A stretch of 8,785 nucleotides of DNA, taken from assembly GCF_046541315.1 (NCBI RefSeq), contig NZ_JBKHDN010000117.1, positions 1 to 8,785 of the forward strand, given 5' to 3'. Shown piece by piece: positions 1-7,799 of the stretch. Made by a program: the position numbers and the translations under genes. The stretch comes from Lamprobacter sp046541315. GTDB lineage: Bacteria > Pseudomonadota > Gammaproteobacteria > Chromatiales > Chromatiaceae. Every line of letters starts with the position of its first letter. The first letter of the stretch is position 1. Below the pieces are notes generated by a model that made no database searches, had not been told where the DNA came from, and saw nothing but the letters and a program-made list of their open reading frames with translations.

Positions 1-1283
1 TCCTGCTCCTGCTCCTGTTCTGGCGCCTGCAGCTCAATGGGCTCAATCGTCTCCAGTTCCTCCTCGAAGAGCCGGTCAAGATCGACCGCTTCCTGATCGG
101 ACTCGGTCGCGTCCGGCTCCACGACGATAAAGGACTCGAAGCCGATGGGCCCGATCGCCTCCAGTCCCTGCTCGAAGCGGGCGTCCAGATCGATCGGCTG
201 CTCGCCGGGCTCGATCCGGTCCGGCTCGGGGAGGAAAAAGGTGTCGAGGTCGATGGGTCCAATCGCCTCCAGTCCTTGCTCGAAGCGGGCGTCAAGATCG
301 ATCGGCTGCTCGCCGGGCTCAATCCGGTCCGGCTCGGGGAGGAAAAAGGTGTCGAGGTCGATGGGCCCAATCGCCTCCAGTCCTTGCTGGAAAGACCCCT
401 CAAGGTCGATCGGCTCATCGATCATGTCGATCTTGTCGAGGATGGCGCGATCCTCCGGGTCCGCGATCAGTGGAGTTCGCAAGCCAAGTTGTCGCTCGAT
501 GGCTTCGCCGGCGCGGATGGTGAGTTCGACGCGACGGTTTTTCGCTCGTTGCTCGGGAGTGTCATTGGGCACGAGCGGGCGGGTGTCGGCATGGCCGAGG
601 ACGATAAACCGCGCCGGTTCGAGCAGCGGGTTTTCGAGCAAGACGTTGGTCACAGTCGCGGCCCGCATGGCCGAGAGGTCCCAGTTGCTTTGGAAGCGCA
701 GGCTTCTGATCGGGACATCGTCGGTGTGACCGTCGACGGCGATGTAGCCGGGAATCTCGGTGAACTCGGTGGACAGCACTTCGAGCAGATCCCTGAACGA
801 ACTGCTGATCTGTGCCGAGCCGGAAGGGAAGCTCCCTTGTTCGTCGATCCGCAGGATGATGTCGAGCCCGTCGCGAATCACCTCGACCTTGCCGTCGGGG
901 TCGGCCTCGCGAACGGTTTGAACCAGCTGTTCCTCAATGGCCTCGAGCCGTGTCTCGACACGGGAATCGATGTCGCCGGCGGCGAGCGTCGGGCGCTCCG
1001 GAGTGGTGCGCTGGCGGATCTCGTCGACCGGGATCGGCTGCGGGCGTCCCGGCGAGAATTGCTGGAACACCGGGCTGGTGCCCATCGGGATGACCTCCGC
1101 CGGGATTTCCCGCTGCACGCCGAAGGCCTGGCGGAGTTCGCCGGCGAGACGCTTGAAGCGCTGGGCATCGATTTCGGCGAAGGAGAGCAGCAAGATGAAG
1201 AACGTCAGCAGCAACGTCATCAGATCGGCAAAGGTCACCATCCAGCGTGGTATCTTGGGTTCCTTGCGGCCTTCGCTTGACAT
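1..1283 (-). CDS. pomB: Flagellar motor stator protein PomB/MotB with repeated acidic C-terminal tail (partial, runs off the left edge)
   Basis: B subunit of the flagellar stator, which conducts ions across the inner membrane and anchors the motor to peptidoglycan. I translated it by hand: 427 codons without a stop, still open at position 1. Residues 13-38 form the single transmembrane helix (RWMVTFADLMTLLLTFF), with the ion-binding Asp at D20; a plug/linker follows. An OmpA-like peptidoglycan-binding domain spans about 155-257, with VDGHTDDVPI near 183-192 and the signature AKNRRVEL at 247-254. MotB/PomB proteins normally end soon after this domain. Here the chain continues for at least 150 more residues, mostly four copies of a 36-residue acidic repeat (291-427) ending in alternating Glu-Gln. 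The start ATG lies 12 bases after the pomA stop, so the two are surely co-transcribed; its ribosome site is weak (AAGAAG), suggesting translational coupling. Stator identity is near certain; sodium versus proton use is inferred from PomA. The tail's function is unknown. Confidence 0.93.
   Translation of the reverse strand, partial: MSSEGRKEPKIPRWMVTFADLMTLLLTFFILLLSFAEIDAQRFKRLAGELRQAFGVQREIPAEVIPMGTSPVFQQFSPGRPQPIPVDEIRQRTTPERPTLAAGDIDSRVETRLEAIEEQLVQTVREADPDGKVEVIRDGLDIILRIDEQGSFPSGSAQISSSFRDLLEVLSTEFTEIPGYIAVDGHTDDVPIRSLRFQSNWDLSAMRAATVTNVLLENPLLEPARFIVLGHADTRPLVPNDTPEQRAKNRRVELTIRAGEAIERQLGLRTPLIADPEDRAILDKIDMIDEPIDLEGSFQQGLEAIGPIDLDTFFLPEPDRIEPGEQPIDLDARFEQGLEAIGPIDLDTFFLPEPDRIEPGEQPIDLDARFEQGLEAIGPIGFESFIVVEPDATESDQEAVDLDRLFEEELETIEPIELQAPEQEQEQ
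3..413 (-). repeat. 108-bp tandem repeats encoding 36-residue acidic units in the PomB tail
   Basis: Four in-frame units: 306-413 (residues 291-326), 198-305 (327-362), 90-197 (363-398) and a diverged, cut-off unit at 3-89 (399-427). Each begins with P-I-D-L (AVDL in the last) and continues with GLEAIGPI, then a hydrophobic LDTFFLPEP segment and a P-G-E-Q end. The middle unit holds 10 Asp/Glu against 2 Arg and no Lys. Comparing DNA blocks 145-252 and 253-360 shows 5 differences in 108 bases, all at third codon positions and all synonymous. The copies therefore duplicated recently or are kept alike by conversion, while the peptide is preserved. The outermost units are more diverged, as expected for an array growing from its middle. 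Confidence 0.95.
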
Positions 1284-1295
1284 GGGTTCGGCTTC

Positions 1296-2096
1296 TTAGG
1301 CGGTGCCAGGTTCCTGGCTGGCTTCCCGCGCCTCGAGCTGCTCTTGGCGTTTCTCGCGCTGATCCTGGGGCAGATAGGTCACCAACACCTGCTCGACGAC
1401 CCTTGGGTTACGGCCCTGTTGAATCGCCAGTAGGGCGTCGGTCCAGAGCGACTGTAGGCGCTCTTGTTGCAGGGTTCTCAGTTCTAGCTTTTCGGCGATC
1501 GGATTGGCGATGATCTGAGCGATCAATACGCCGTACAAGGTAGTCAGCAGGGCCACCGCCATGGCCGGGCCGATCTTGGAGGGGTCGTCCATGTTGGCGA
1601 GCATGTCGACCAGGCCGATCAGGGTGCCGACCATGCCCATCGCCGGCGCCACATCGGTGAGCAGGCTGAAGGCGCGGGCACCGGCGCGGTTGCGGTCCAG
1701 GGTCATCAGGCGCTCCTTGTCGAGCACCTCTTTCAGCATGTCCGGCGAATAGCCATCGGCCAGCATTTGCAGGCCGCGCGCGAGGAAGGTGGAGCTGGCC
1801 TCGTGATTCTCCAACGCCAGGAGTCCGCTCTTGCGCGCCATCCTCGAGACCTCGAGCATCTCGTCGATGGTGGTCATGATGTCCGGCAGGGTCGATTTGA
1901 AGGCGCGCGTCACCGCGTTCATCGCCATCCGGACCTCGGCGAAGCTCATCTGCGAGAGCACGATCATCAGACTGCCGCCGACGACGATGATGAGGCCGAT
2001 CGGGTTGAGAAAGATCATCGGCGACGAGCCAAGCCCGATCGCGACCGCGACCAGGATGATCGCGCTGAGCATGCCGATAATGGTCGCCAGATCCAT
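1296..2096 (-). CDS. pomA: Flagellar motor stator protein PomA (MotA/TolQ/ExbB family)
   Basis: A subunit of the stator. A ring of PomA surrounds the PomB helices and turns ion flow into torque on the flagellar rotor. The 266 residues match the family's usual length. Hydrophobic segments lie near 5-24, 28-48, 150-170 and 178-198, with the large cytoplasmic loop between the second and third. The core DVAPAMGMVGTLIGLVDML and the following IGPAMAVALLTTLYG are very close to Vibrio PomA. Residues important there occur at the same numbers: D148, P151, T158, T185/T186, and the rotor-facing R88, K89, E96 and E99. This favours a PomA-type, possibly sodium-driven, stator over the E. coli MotA type, but ion choice cannot be proven from sequence. 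A GAGG ribosome site sits 7 bases before the ATG. The gene is first of a pomA-pomB pair and follows hynL on the same strand after a 251-bp gap, so it probably has its own promoter, although none is obvious. Confidence 0.94.
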   Translation of the reverse strand: MDLATIIGMLSAIILVAVAIGLGSSPMIFLNPIGLIIVVGGSLMIVLSQMSFAEVRMAMNAVTRAFKSTLPDIMTTIDEMLEVSRMARKSGLLALENHEASSTFLARGLQMLADGYSPDMLKEVLDKERLMTLDRNRAGARAFSLLTDVAPAMGMVGTLIGLVDMLANMDDPSKIGPAMAVALLTTLYGVLIAQIIANPIAEKLELRTLQQERLQSLWTDALLAIQQGRNPRVVEQVLVTYLPQDQREKRQEQLEAREASQEPGTA

Positions 2097-2347
2097 TGCG
2101 TGGCCTCAAGGGTGGAATGTTCGTGCCGGTTTCGGCTTCGGTTGACTCTCCGACCAGTGGGGACGATCGGACGCGCGTGCAACAGTTTGCTGACGGTCAC
2201 TAAGGATACCGGATGATTCGCGTTCGTGCATGCTGGATCTTGAGCGAGCGTTCGCGGATGGCGTTGTCGTCGGCGACGGCCGTGGGTGGACGAGCGGGGG
2301 CGGGGCGGGCGGGCGCTCGCCCCGCTAGGCGTTGCCGGCGGGTGGTC
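2097..2347. other. Intergenic region between hynL and pomA
   Basis: A 251-bp stretch without a credible gene. It should contain the end of the hydrogenase transcript and the promoter of pomAB. I found no classical intrinsic terminator: no GC hairpin is followed by a T run on the minus strand. I also found no convincing sigma-70, sigma-28 or sigma-54 promoter; a GCCGAAA reminiscent of the sigma-28 -10 box lacks its partner TAAA box. The notable content is the G-quadruplex/inverted repeat at 2291-2319. Confidence 0.6.
2291..2319 (+). other. G-quadruplex motif inside a 6-bp inverted repeat, downstream of hynL
   Basis: On the plus strand four G runs of 5, 4, 3 and 3 are separated by single C residues (2296-2313). 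Single-base loops make this among the most stable intramolecular G-quadruplex classes known. The run is flanked by CGAGCG (2291-2296) and CGCTCG (2314-2319), a perfect 6-bp inverted repeat, so the stem could close around the quadruplex. An alternative pairing is AGCGGGG (2293-2299) with CCCCGCT (2320-2326). The element starts 28 bp past the hynL stop. The G-rich strand is the template strand for the hyn and pom genes, so it could slow or stop RNA polymerase leaving hynL. The motif is seen directly; the role is inferred. Confidence 0.75.
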
Positions 2348-4128
<1,781 letters not shown>

Positions 4129-4132
<4 letters not shown>

Positions 4133-5463
4133 GATTCTTCAGCCTTCTCTTTCTCGACCTCGTTCTCGACCAGATGATCGGCGATCATCTCGGTCAGTCC
4201 GACCACGGGGATGTCCATGTTGAACTCCTCCAGGCCTTCCTCGAGCTGGGTGCGGCAGGTCGCGCACATGGTCACCATGCGCTCCGGCTCGATCTCCTCG
4301 ATCTGTGCCTTCTTGCGCTTGAACGCGGCCATCTTCAGCCCTTCGGCGCGCTCGTTGGAGCTGACGCCACCACCGGCGCCGCAGCACCATTGGAATTCGC
4401 CGTGCTCCTTGAGATCGACGAAGTCGTCGGCGACCAGATCCATCAGGCTGCGCTGCTGTTGGACCACGCCGCTCTTGCGCGCCAGGTTGCAGGGATCGTG
4501 CATCGACAGGCGATCCATCTCCTTGCCCTCGGTCCTGATGCGGCCGTCGGCGCGCAGTTGATCGAGCACCTCGATGATGTGGTAGACCTTGAACGGATAG
4601 GCGCGCTGGATCGCGTTCGGCCCCTCCCAGCGGATGGCGGTGTAGGCGTGGCCGCACTCGGGGCTGATGACGTTCTTGACCTGGAGCTGCTCGGCGGCAT
4701 CGACGACGCGCTGCACCAGCTGGGCGGCGATGTCCTTGGAGCCGATCTGGATGCCGGCGTTGGTGGCCTCGAAGCAGGTCTTGCTCAGGGTCCAGCTGAC
4801 CCCGGCATGGTCGAAGATCTTGGTCAGGGCTTCCAGGTACTCGGGAAAGTTGATGATCTCCATCGAGGAGAGCAGCACCAGATAGTCGGCGCCCTGCTGG
4901 TCGATCGGGACCGGGAGTCCGGTGGCGGTCTCGACATGCTTGATCTGCACCTCGAGCGTCTTCCATTGCAGGCCCATCGGGCTGCCGGTATTGACCGCCC
5001 GCACCGAGGCGGCGACCAGCCCCTCGGGCGCATGGCCGGAGGCGACCATGCCCTCGCGCGCCTTGCGGATCATGTAATGGATGTCGTTGCCGACCGGGCA
5101 CACCATCGAACAGCGCCCGCACATGCTGCAGGAGTCATAGAGCAGCGGCTCCCATTCCGCGAGCATCGCGTCGGTGAACAGCGGCTTGGGTTCGCGCCCG
5201 AGCTTGGCGTCGATGCGGTCCTTGACGGTCTTCTTGAGCTTGCCCCAGAGGGTGAATTCTTGCTCCCAGAGCAACCGCATCGGCTCCAGCTTATGGATCG
5301 GCGTGTACTTCGGGTCGCCGGTCTCGACGAAGAACGGGCAGGCCTGGGCGCAGAGGCCGCAATGCACGCAGCTCGAGAAGAAGGCCGCGACCGGCGCGTC
5401 GATCTCCTCGCGCCAGGCATTGAGCCCACGTTCGAGGGAGAAGCTGTTGGCGGCATCGGTCAT
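4129..5463 (-). CDS. isp2: Isp2: DsrK/HdrD-like cytoplasmic iron-sulfur protein of the hydrogenase
   Basis: Predicted electron carrier on the cytoplasmic side, partner of Isp1, related to DsrK of the sulfite-reduction/sulfur-oxidation complex and HdrD of heterodisulfide reductase. Of its 444 residues, the first part holds two [4Fe-4S] ferredoxin motifs, C32-C35-C38-C42-P and C112-C115-C118-C122-P. The second part holds a full CCG domain with C325, C360-C361, C400 and C403 (CX34CCX38CXXC), the family's ligand set for a noncubane [4Fe-4S] cluster that handles disulfides. A first CCG half is degenerate, keeping only C230 and C270, much as in DsrK. There is no signal peptide or membrane helix. 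The ATG overlaps the isp1 stop by 4 bases, with AGGGG 8 bases upstream. Family knowledge suggests it moves electrons between the membrane cytochrome and a thiol/disulfide or sulfur substrate; the actual substrate is unknown. Confidence 0.95.
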
Positions 5464-6119
5464 GACTGGATCCCCTTGCGGCCGAAGATGGCGCCGTTGT
5501 AGTAACGCGCGACGAAGGCGGTGAAGATGTGCGTGAGCTTGGTGAAGGGCAGCACGATCAGGAAGATCTCGGCGCTCAGGATGTGCAGGCCCAAGGCCAA
5601 CGGATAGGGATCGATCAGTCGGTGGTAGGCCAGGTAGCCGGTCAGCACCGGCAAGAAGGTCACCAGCCAGATCAGATAGTCCTCGCCTGTGCTCAGGAAG
5701 CGCTTGACCGGATGCCTGAGGCGATGGATCAACACGGCGACCAGGCCGAGCAGGGTGATTGCGGTGACCGCGTCCACCATCGGGTTCGGCAGCCCGGGCC
5801 AGCTGAGGCCGAGGGTACTTTCGAGCAGCTCGATGTGGGGAATGAACAGCAGGAGGGCGACGAGGAAGCCGACATGCCAGAGGGTGCCGACGAGGACATC
5901 GAAGGTCGAGCGCTTGAAGGTGCCGGGATCGGGGTTGAAGCGCCGGTAGACGGTCTTGAGCCCGGGCAGGATCTCGTTGCCGCGCGCCGCCGCGTAGTTG
6001 TGGGCGCGGCCGAGGGCAAGGATCTCGAACAATCGCACCAGGATGCCGAGCGCGAAGATGGCGATGGCCAGGCTGAACATCGGACCCTTGATCAGGAGGA
6101 GGAAATCCATCGAGGTCAT
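5460..6119 (-). CDS. isp1: Isp1: NarI/DsrM-like membrane cytochrome b subunit of the hydrogenase
   Basis: Integral membrane diheme-type cytochrome b expected to link periplasmic HynSL with the quinone pool and with cytoplasmic Isp2. The 219 residues contain about five hydrophobic helices, near 13-35, 73-94, 114-132, 147-168 and 175-193. Candidate heme ligands are H82 in the second helix (WHVGF) and H179 and H197 in and after the last helix (GLHILSAEIF, KLTH). Those two are 18 residues apart, as are the helix-V ligands of nitrate reductase NarI. Other histidines are H95, H132, H136 and H166. The reading frame stays open upstream to 6437, but the real start is the ATG at 6119: it has AGGAG 9 bases upstream and overlaps the hynS TGA by one base (TGATG), and everything before it is hynS coding sequence in another frame. 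The layout matches isp1 of Thiocapsa and Allochromatium hydrogenase operons. Confidence 0.94.
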   Translation of the reverse strand: MTSMDFLLLIKGPMFSLAIAIFALGILVRLFEILALGRAHNYAAARGNEILPGLKTVYRRFNPDPGTFKRSTFDVLVGTLWHVGFLVALLLFIPHIELLESTLGLSWPGLPNPMVDAVTAITLLGLVAVLIHRLRHPVKRFLSTGEDYLIWLVTFLPVLTGYLAYHRLIDPYPLALGLHILSAEIFLIVLPFTKLTHIFTAFVARYYNGAIFGRKGIQS

Positions 6120-7216
6120 CACAGCTTCTCCTCTAATTGATCGGCGGTGATCCGGTCGTGGTGCTCGACGGCCTGCTTGCCCTGGTTCCGGCTCATCCAG
6201 CCCGCGCCGACACCGACCGCGGCGCCGACCGCGCCGGCGGTCAGGAGCGCGCCGCCCGGATCCCCGGTGGGCACCGACAGCGCCTTGTAGAAGCCGCCGG
6301 CATCCCAGAAGTCGGGCTCGGAGCAGCCCAGGCAAGGATAGCCGGCCTGGATCGGCCAACTGGTGCCGCCGTTCCATTTCATGGTCGCGCAGGCGTTGTA
6401 GGTCATCGGTCCCTTGCAGCCGAGCCGGTACAGGCACCAGCCGGCCTTGGCGCCTTCGTCGTCGAAGGTCTCGGCGAACTTGCCCTTGTCATAGAACGGG
6501 CGCCGATAGCAGCGATCATGGATCGACTGGCCGAAGAAGGCGCGCGGGCGACCGTATTCGTCGAGTGTGGGGAGGGTGCCGAAGGTGAGGAACTGCGCCA
6601 GCACGCCGGTGATGACCATCGGCACCGGCGGACAGCCGGAGACATTGATCACGGGTTTATCCTTGACCAGGTCTTGCACCGAGACCGCGCCGGTCGGGTT
6701 CGGCGCGGCCTTGGGCAGGCCGCCGAAGGTGGCACAGGTGCCGACCGCGACCACGGCGGCGGCGTCCTCGATGGTCTCCATCAGCATCTGGTAGTTGCTG
6801 ATGCCGGCGATGGTGGAGTAACCGGGATTGGCCTTGGGGCCGGGCAGCGAGCCGTCGACGACCACCAGGTACTCGCCGGCGTTCAGTTCCATCGCCTGCT
6901 CGCGCGCATGCTCGGCGGCATCGCCAGCGGCGGCCTGTAATGTATGGTGATAGTCGAGCGAGATGACATCGAAGATCAGGTTCTCGAGGGTCGGCGAGGC
7001 GCTGCGAGTGAGGGATTCGGTGCAGCCGGTGCATTCCTGGAACGAGAGCCAGATCACCGATGGCCGGCGCGCCTGTTCGAGCGCTTGCGCAATCGCCGGC
7101 GCCATGCTCGGCGGCAAGGCCATCATCGATGCCGTCGCGGCACAGAATTTGAGGAATCCACGGCGTGACACCCCGTGCTGGCGCAGGCTCTCGCCCAAGG
7201 TCTTCGATGTGGCCAT
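6119..7216 (-). CDS. hynS: [NiFe]-hydrogenase small subunit with Tat signal, Isp-type (HynS/HydS)
   Basis: Electron-transfer subunit carrying three iron-sulfur clusters. Of 365 residues, the N-terminus has a twin-arginine signal, SRRGFLKF at 17-24, with a likely cut after A43 (APAIA). Proximal cluster ligands are C62, C65 (ECTGCTES), C161 (VGTC) and C195 (SGCPP). Distal ligands are H233, C236, C261 and C267. Medial [3Fe-4S] ligands are C276, C295 and C298, with Pro in CSEPDFWD where a fourth Cys would be. The proximal motif is the ordinary CTGC, not the six-cysteine CTCC of oxygen-tolerant enzymes. A Gly/Ala-rich stretch at 321-340 may be a C-terminal membrane anchor, followed by a charged tail. 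I chose the ATG at 7216 because AGGAG lies 5 bases before it; an ATG 15 bases upstream (7231) contributes to the ribosome-site region and has no site of its own. The gene follows hupH by 47 bases and precedes isp1 with a one-base overlap. Confidence 0.97.
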   Translation of the reverse strand: MATSKTLGESLRQHGVSRRGFLKFCAATASMMALPPSMAPAIAQALEQARRPSVIWLSFQECTGCTESLTRSASPTLENLIFDVISLDYHHTLQAAAGDAAEHAREQAMELNAGEYLVVVDGSLPGPKANPGYSTIAGISNYQMLMETIEDAAAVVAVGTCATFGGLPKAAPNPTGAVSVQDLVKDKPVINVSGCPPVPMVITGVLAQFLTFGTLPTLDEYGRPRAFFGQSIHDRCYRRPFYDKGKFAETFDDEGAKAGWCLYRLGCKGPMTYNACATMKWNGGTSWPIQAGYPCLGCSEPDFWDAGGFYKALSVPTGDPGGALLTAGAVGAAVGVGAGWMSRNQGKQAVEHHDRITADQLEEKL

Positions 7217-7245
7217 CGTTTCTCCTGCCATTGCTGGAAACTCAG

Positions 7246-7263
7246 CCGCTGGACACTCAGCGG
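7246..7263 (-). other. Small hairpin between hupH and hynS
   Basis: CCGCTG (7246-7251) and CAGCGG (7258-7263) form a perfect 6-bp stem with a 6-base loop, directly after the hupH stop and 29 bases before the hynS start. No T run follows in the direction of transcription, so it is unlikely to terminate. Hairpins in this position often protect or separate mRNA segments so that the structural genes outlast the maturation gene; that role is inferred. ACTCAGC occurs three times around it, at 7240, 7255 and 7275. Confidence 0.45.
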
Positions 7264-7713
7264 TCAGTGGCGGGACTCAGCCGCCGGATCGGTCGCGGTT
7301 GCCGACGCCAGCGCGGCGTCCAAGGCGGCCAATGAATCGATGATGTCGGCGCGCTGGGTGCGCAAGAGTCGGGGGATCTCGTCGACCTCGATCTGCAGCG
7401 CGATGCGCTCGCCGTCGACATTGGCGTAATCGAGCACCCAAACCCCGGCAAAGCGGGTCTCCCAGACGCGAGTCGGCCCCAGGGCATCCACCTTGGCCTC
7501 GACCTCGCCTTGCCCGAGAAGCGTCATCAGTCGCTCTTCATCGCCCGGGCCGAATGGCATCGCGGCCAAATCGATGCGGGTCGGCTCGCCCTGCTCGGCG
7601 AGCCGCTCGAGCGCATGGCGGATCTCGTGCAGGATCGGCACTGCATTGCCGAATTGCTGGGACCCGGCATCGGGCTGCGCGATGCGAATTGGAATATCGG
7701 CGAACTCCGCCAT
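7264..7713 (-). CDS. hupH: Hydrogenase maturation protein with a single HupH/HyaF C-terminal-type domain
   Basis: Accessory protein of the HupH/HyaF group, thought to help mature the uptake hydrogenase, probably its small subunit or cluster insertion; the exact biochemistry is not settled. The 149 residues carry the family pattern: GNAVPILHEIRHAL (22-35), AMPFGPGDEERLMTLLGQGEV (51-71), ETRFAGVWVLDY (85-96) and EVDEIPRLLRTQRADIIDSL (109-128). Full-length HupH proteins are about 280 residues with two such domains; this one has a single copy, so it is a short form. It has no cysteine, so it does not hold an iron-sulfur cluster by itself. An ATG at 7728 is in frame, but the start at 7713 is preferred because GGAGG lies 8 bases before it and that upstream ATG partly overlaps the ribosome site. 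It sits between hynD and hynS on the same strand. Confidence 0.8.
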   Translation of the reverse strand: MAEFADIPIRIAQPDAGSQQFGNAVPILHEIRHALERLAEQGEPTRIDLAAMPFGPGDEERLMTLLGQGEVEAKVDALGPTRVWETRFAGVWVLDYANVDGERIALQIEVDEIPRLLRTQRADIIDSLAALDAALASATATDPAAESRH

Positions 7714-7721
7714 CCAGCTAA

Positions 7722-7726
7722 CCTCC
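7722..7726 (-). promoter_or_regulatory. Ribosome binding site deciding the hupH start
   Basis: On the minus strand GGAGG is followed by the 8-base spacer TTAGCTGG and then ATG at 7713. The in-frame ATG at 7728 runs into this same GGAGG (ATGGAGG) and has no ribosome site of its own. The same design recurs at hynS, where an in-frame ATG at 7231 precedes the AGGAG serving the ATG at 7216. Confidence 0.75.
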
Positions 7727-7763
7727 ATCGGTTATTGGTTATGTTAGACATTGCTTATCCAGC

Positions 7764-7783
7764 CGTGTTTGACCTAAAACACG
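7764..7783. promoter_or_regulatory. Palindrome CGTGTTT-N6-AAACACG, possible operator or FNR-like site
   Basis: A perfect 7-bp inverted repeat with a 6-base spacer lies in the AT-rich 86-bp gap between hynD and hupH, 50 bases upstream of the hupH start. It overlaps TTGAC-CTAA-AACAC (7769-7782), which matches the FNR consensus TTGAT-N4-ATCAA at 7 of 10 positions. Anaerobic, FNR-dependent expression of hynSL is known from Thiocapsa roseopersicina, which makes a regulator site plausible here. No T run follows on the minus strand, so an intrinsic terminator for hynD is unlikely. A possible -10 box (TAACAT) lies just downstream, without a matching -35 box, as in activator-dependent promoters. Confidence 0.4.
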
Positions 7784-7799
7784 CTTTGTCGCGACCGCG

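Noticed and set aside
145..729. Plus-strand frame with repeated MGPIASSPCSK units
   Set aside because: Its repeats are the reverse side of the pomB 108-bp repeats; the pomB frame shows synonymous-only changes, so selection acts on the minus strand.
2097..2240. Sigma-28 flagellar promoter for pomA
   Set aside because: Only a partial GCCGAAA is present, without the TAAA box at the right distance.
2097..2347. Intrinsic terminator after hynL
   Set aside because: Hairpins are present but none is followed by a T run on the minus strand.
4174..5502. 442-residue open frame on the plus strand opposite isp2
   Set aside because: Antisense shadow of a GC-rich gene; no recognisable domain, and it runs through both strands' coupled start/stop signals of isp1-isp2.
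5460..6437. 325-residue version of isp1 starting at 6437
   Set aside because: The first 106 residues are Arg/Gly-rich and lie inside hynS; the ATG at 6119 has AGGAG and the expected overlap with the hynS stop.
6119..7216. Oxygen-tolerant membrane-bound hydrogenase type
   Set aside because: The proximal cluster motif is CTGC with four cysteines, lacking the two extra cysteines of the oxygen-tolerant class.
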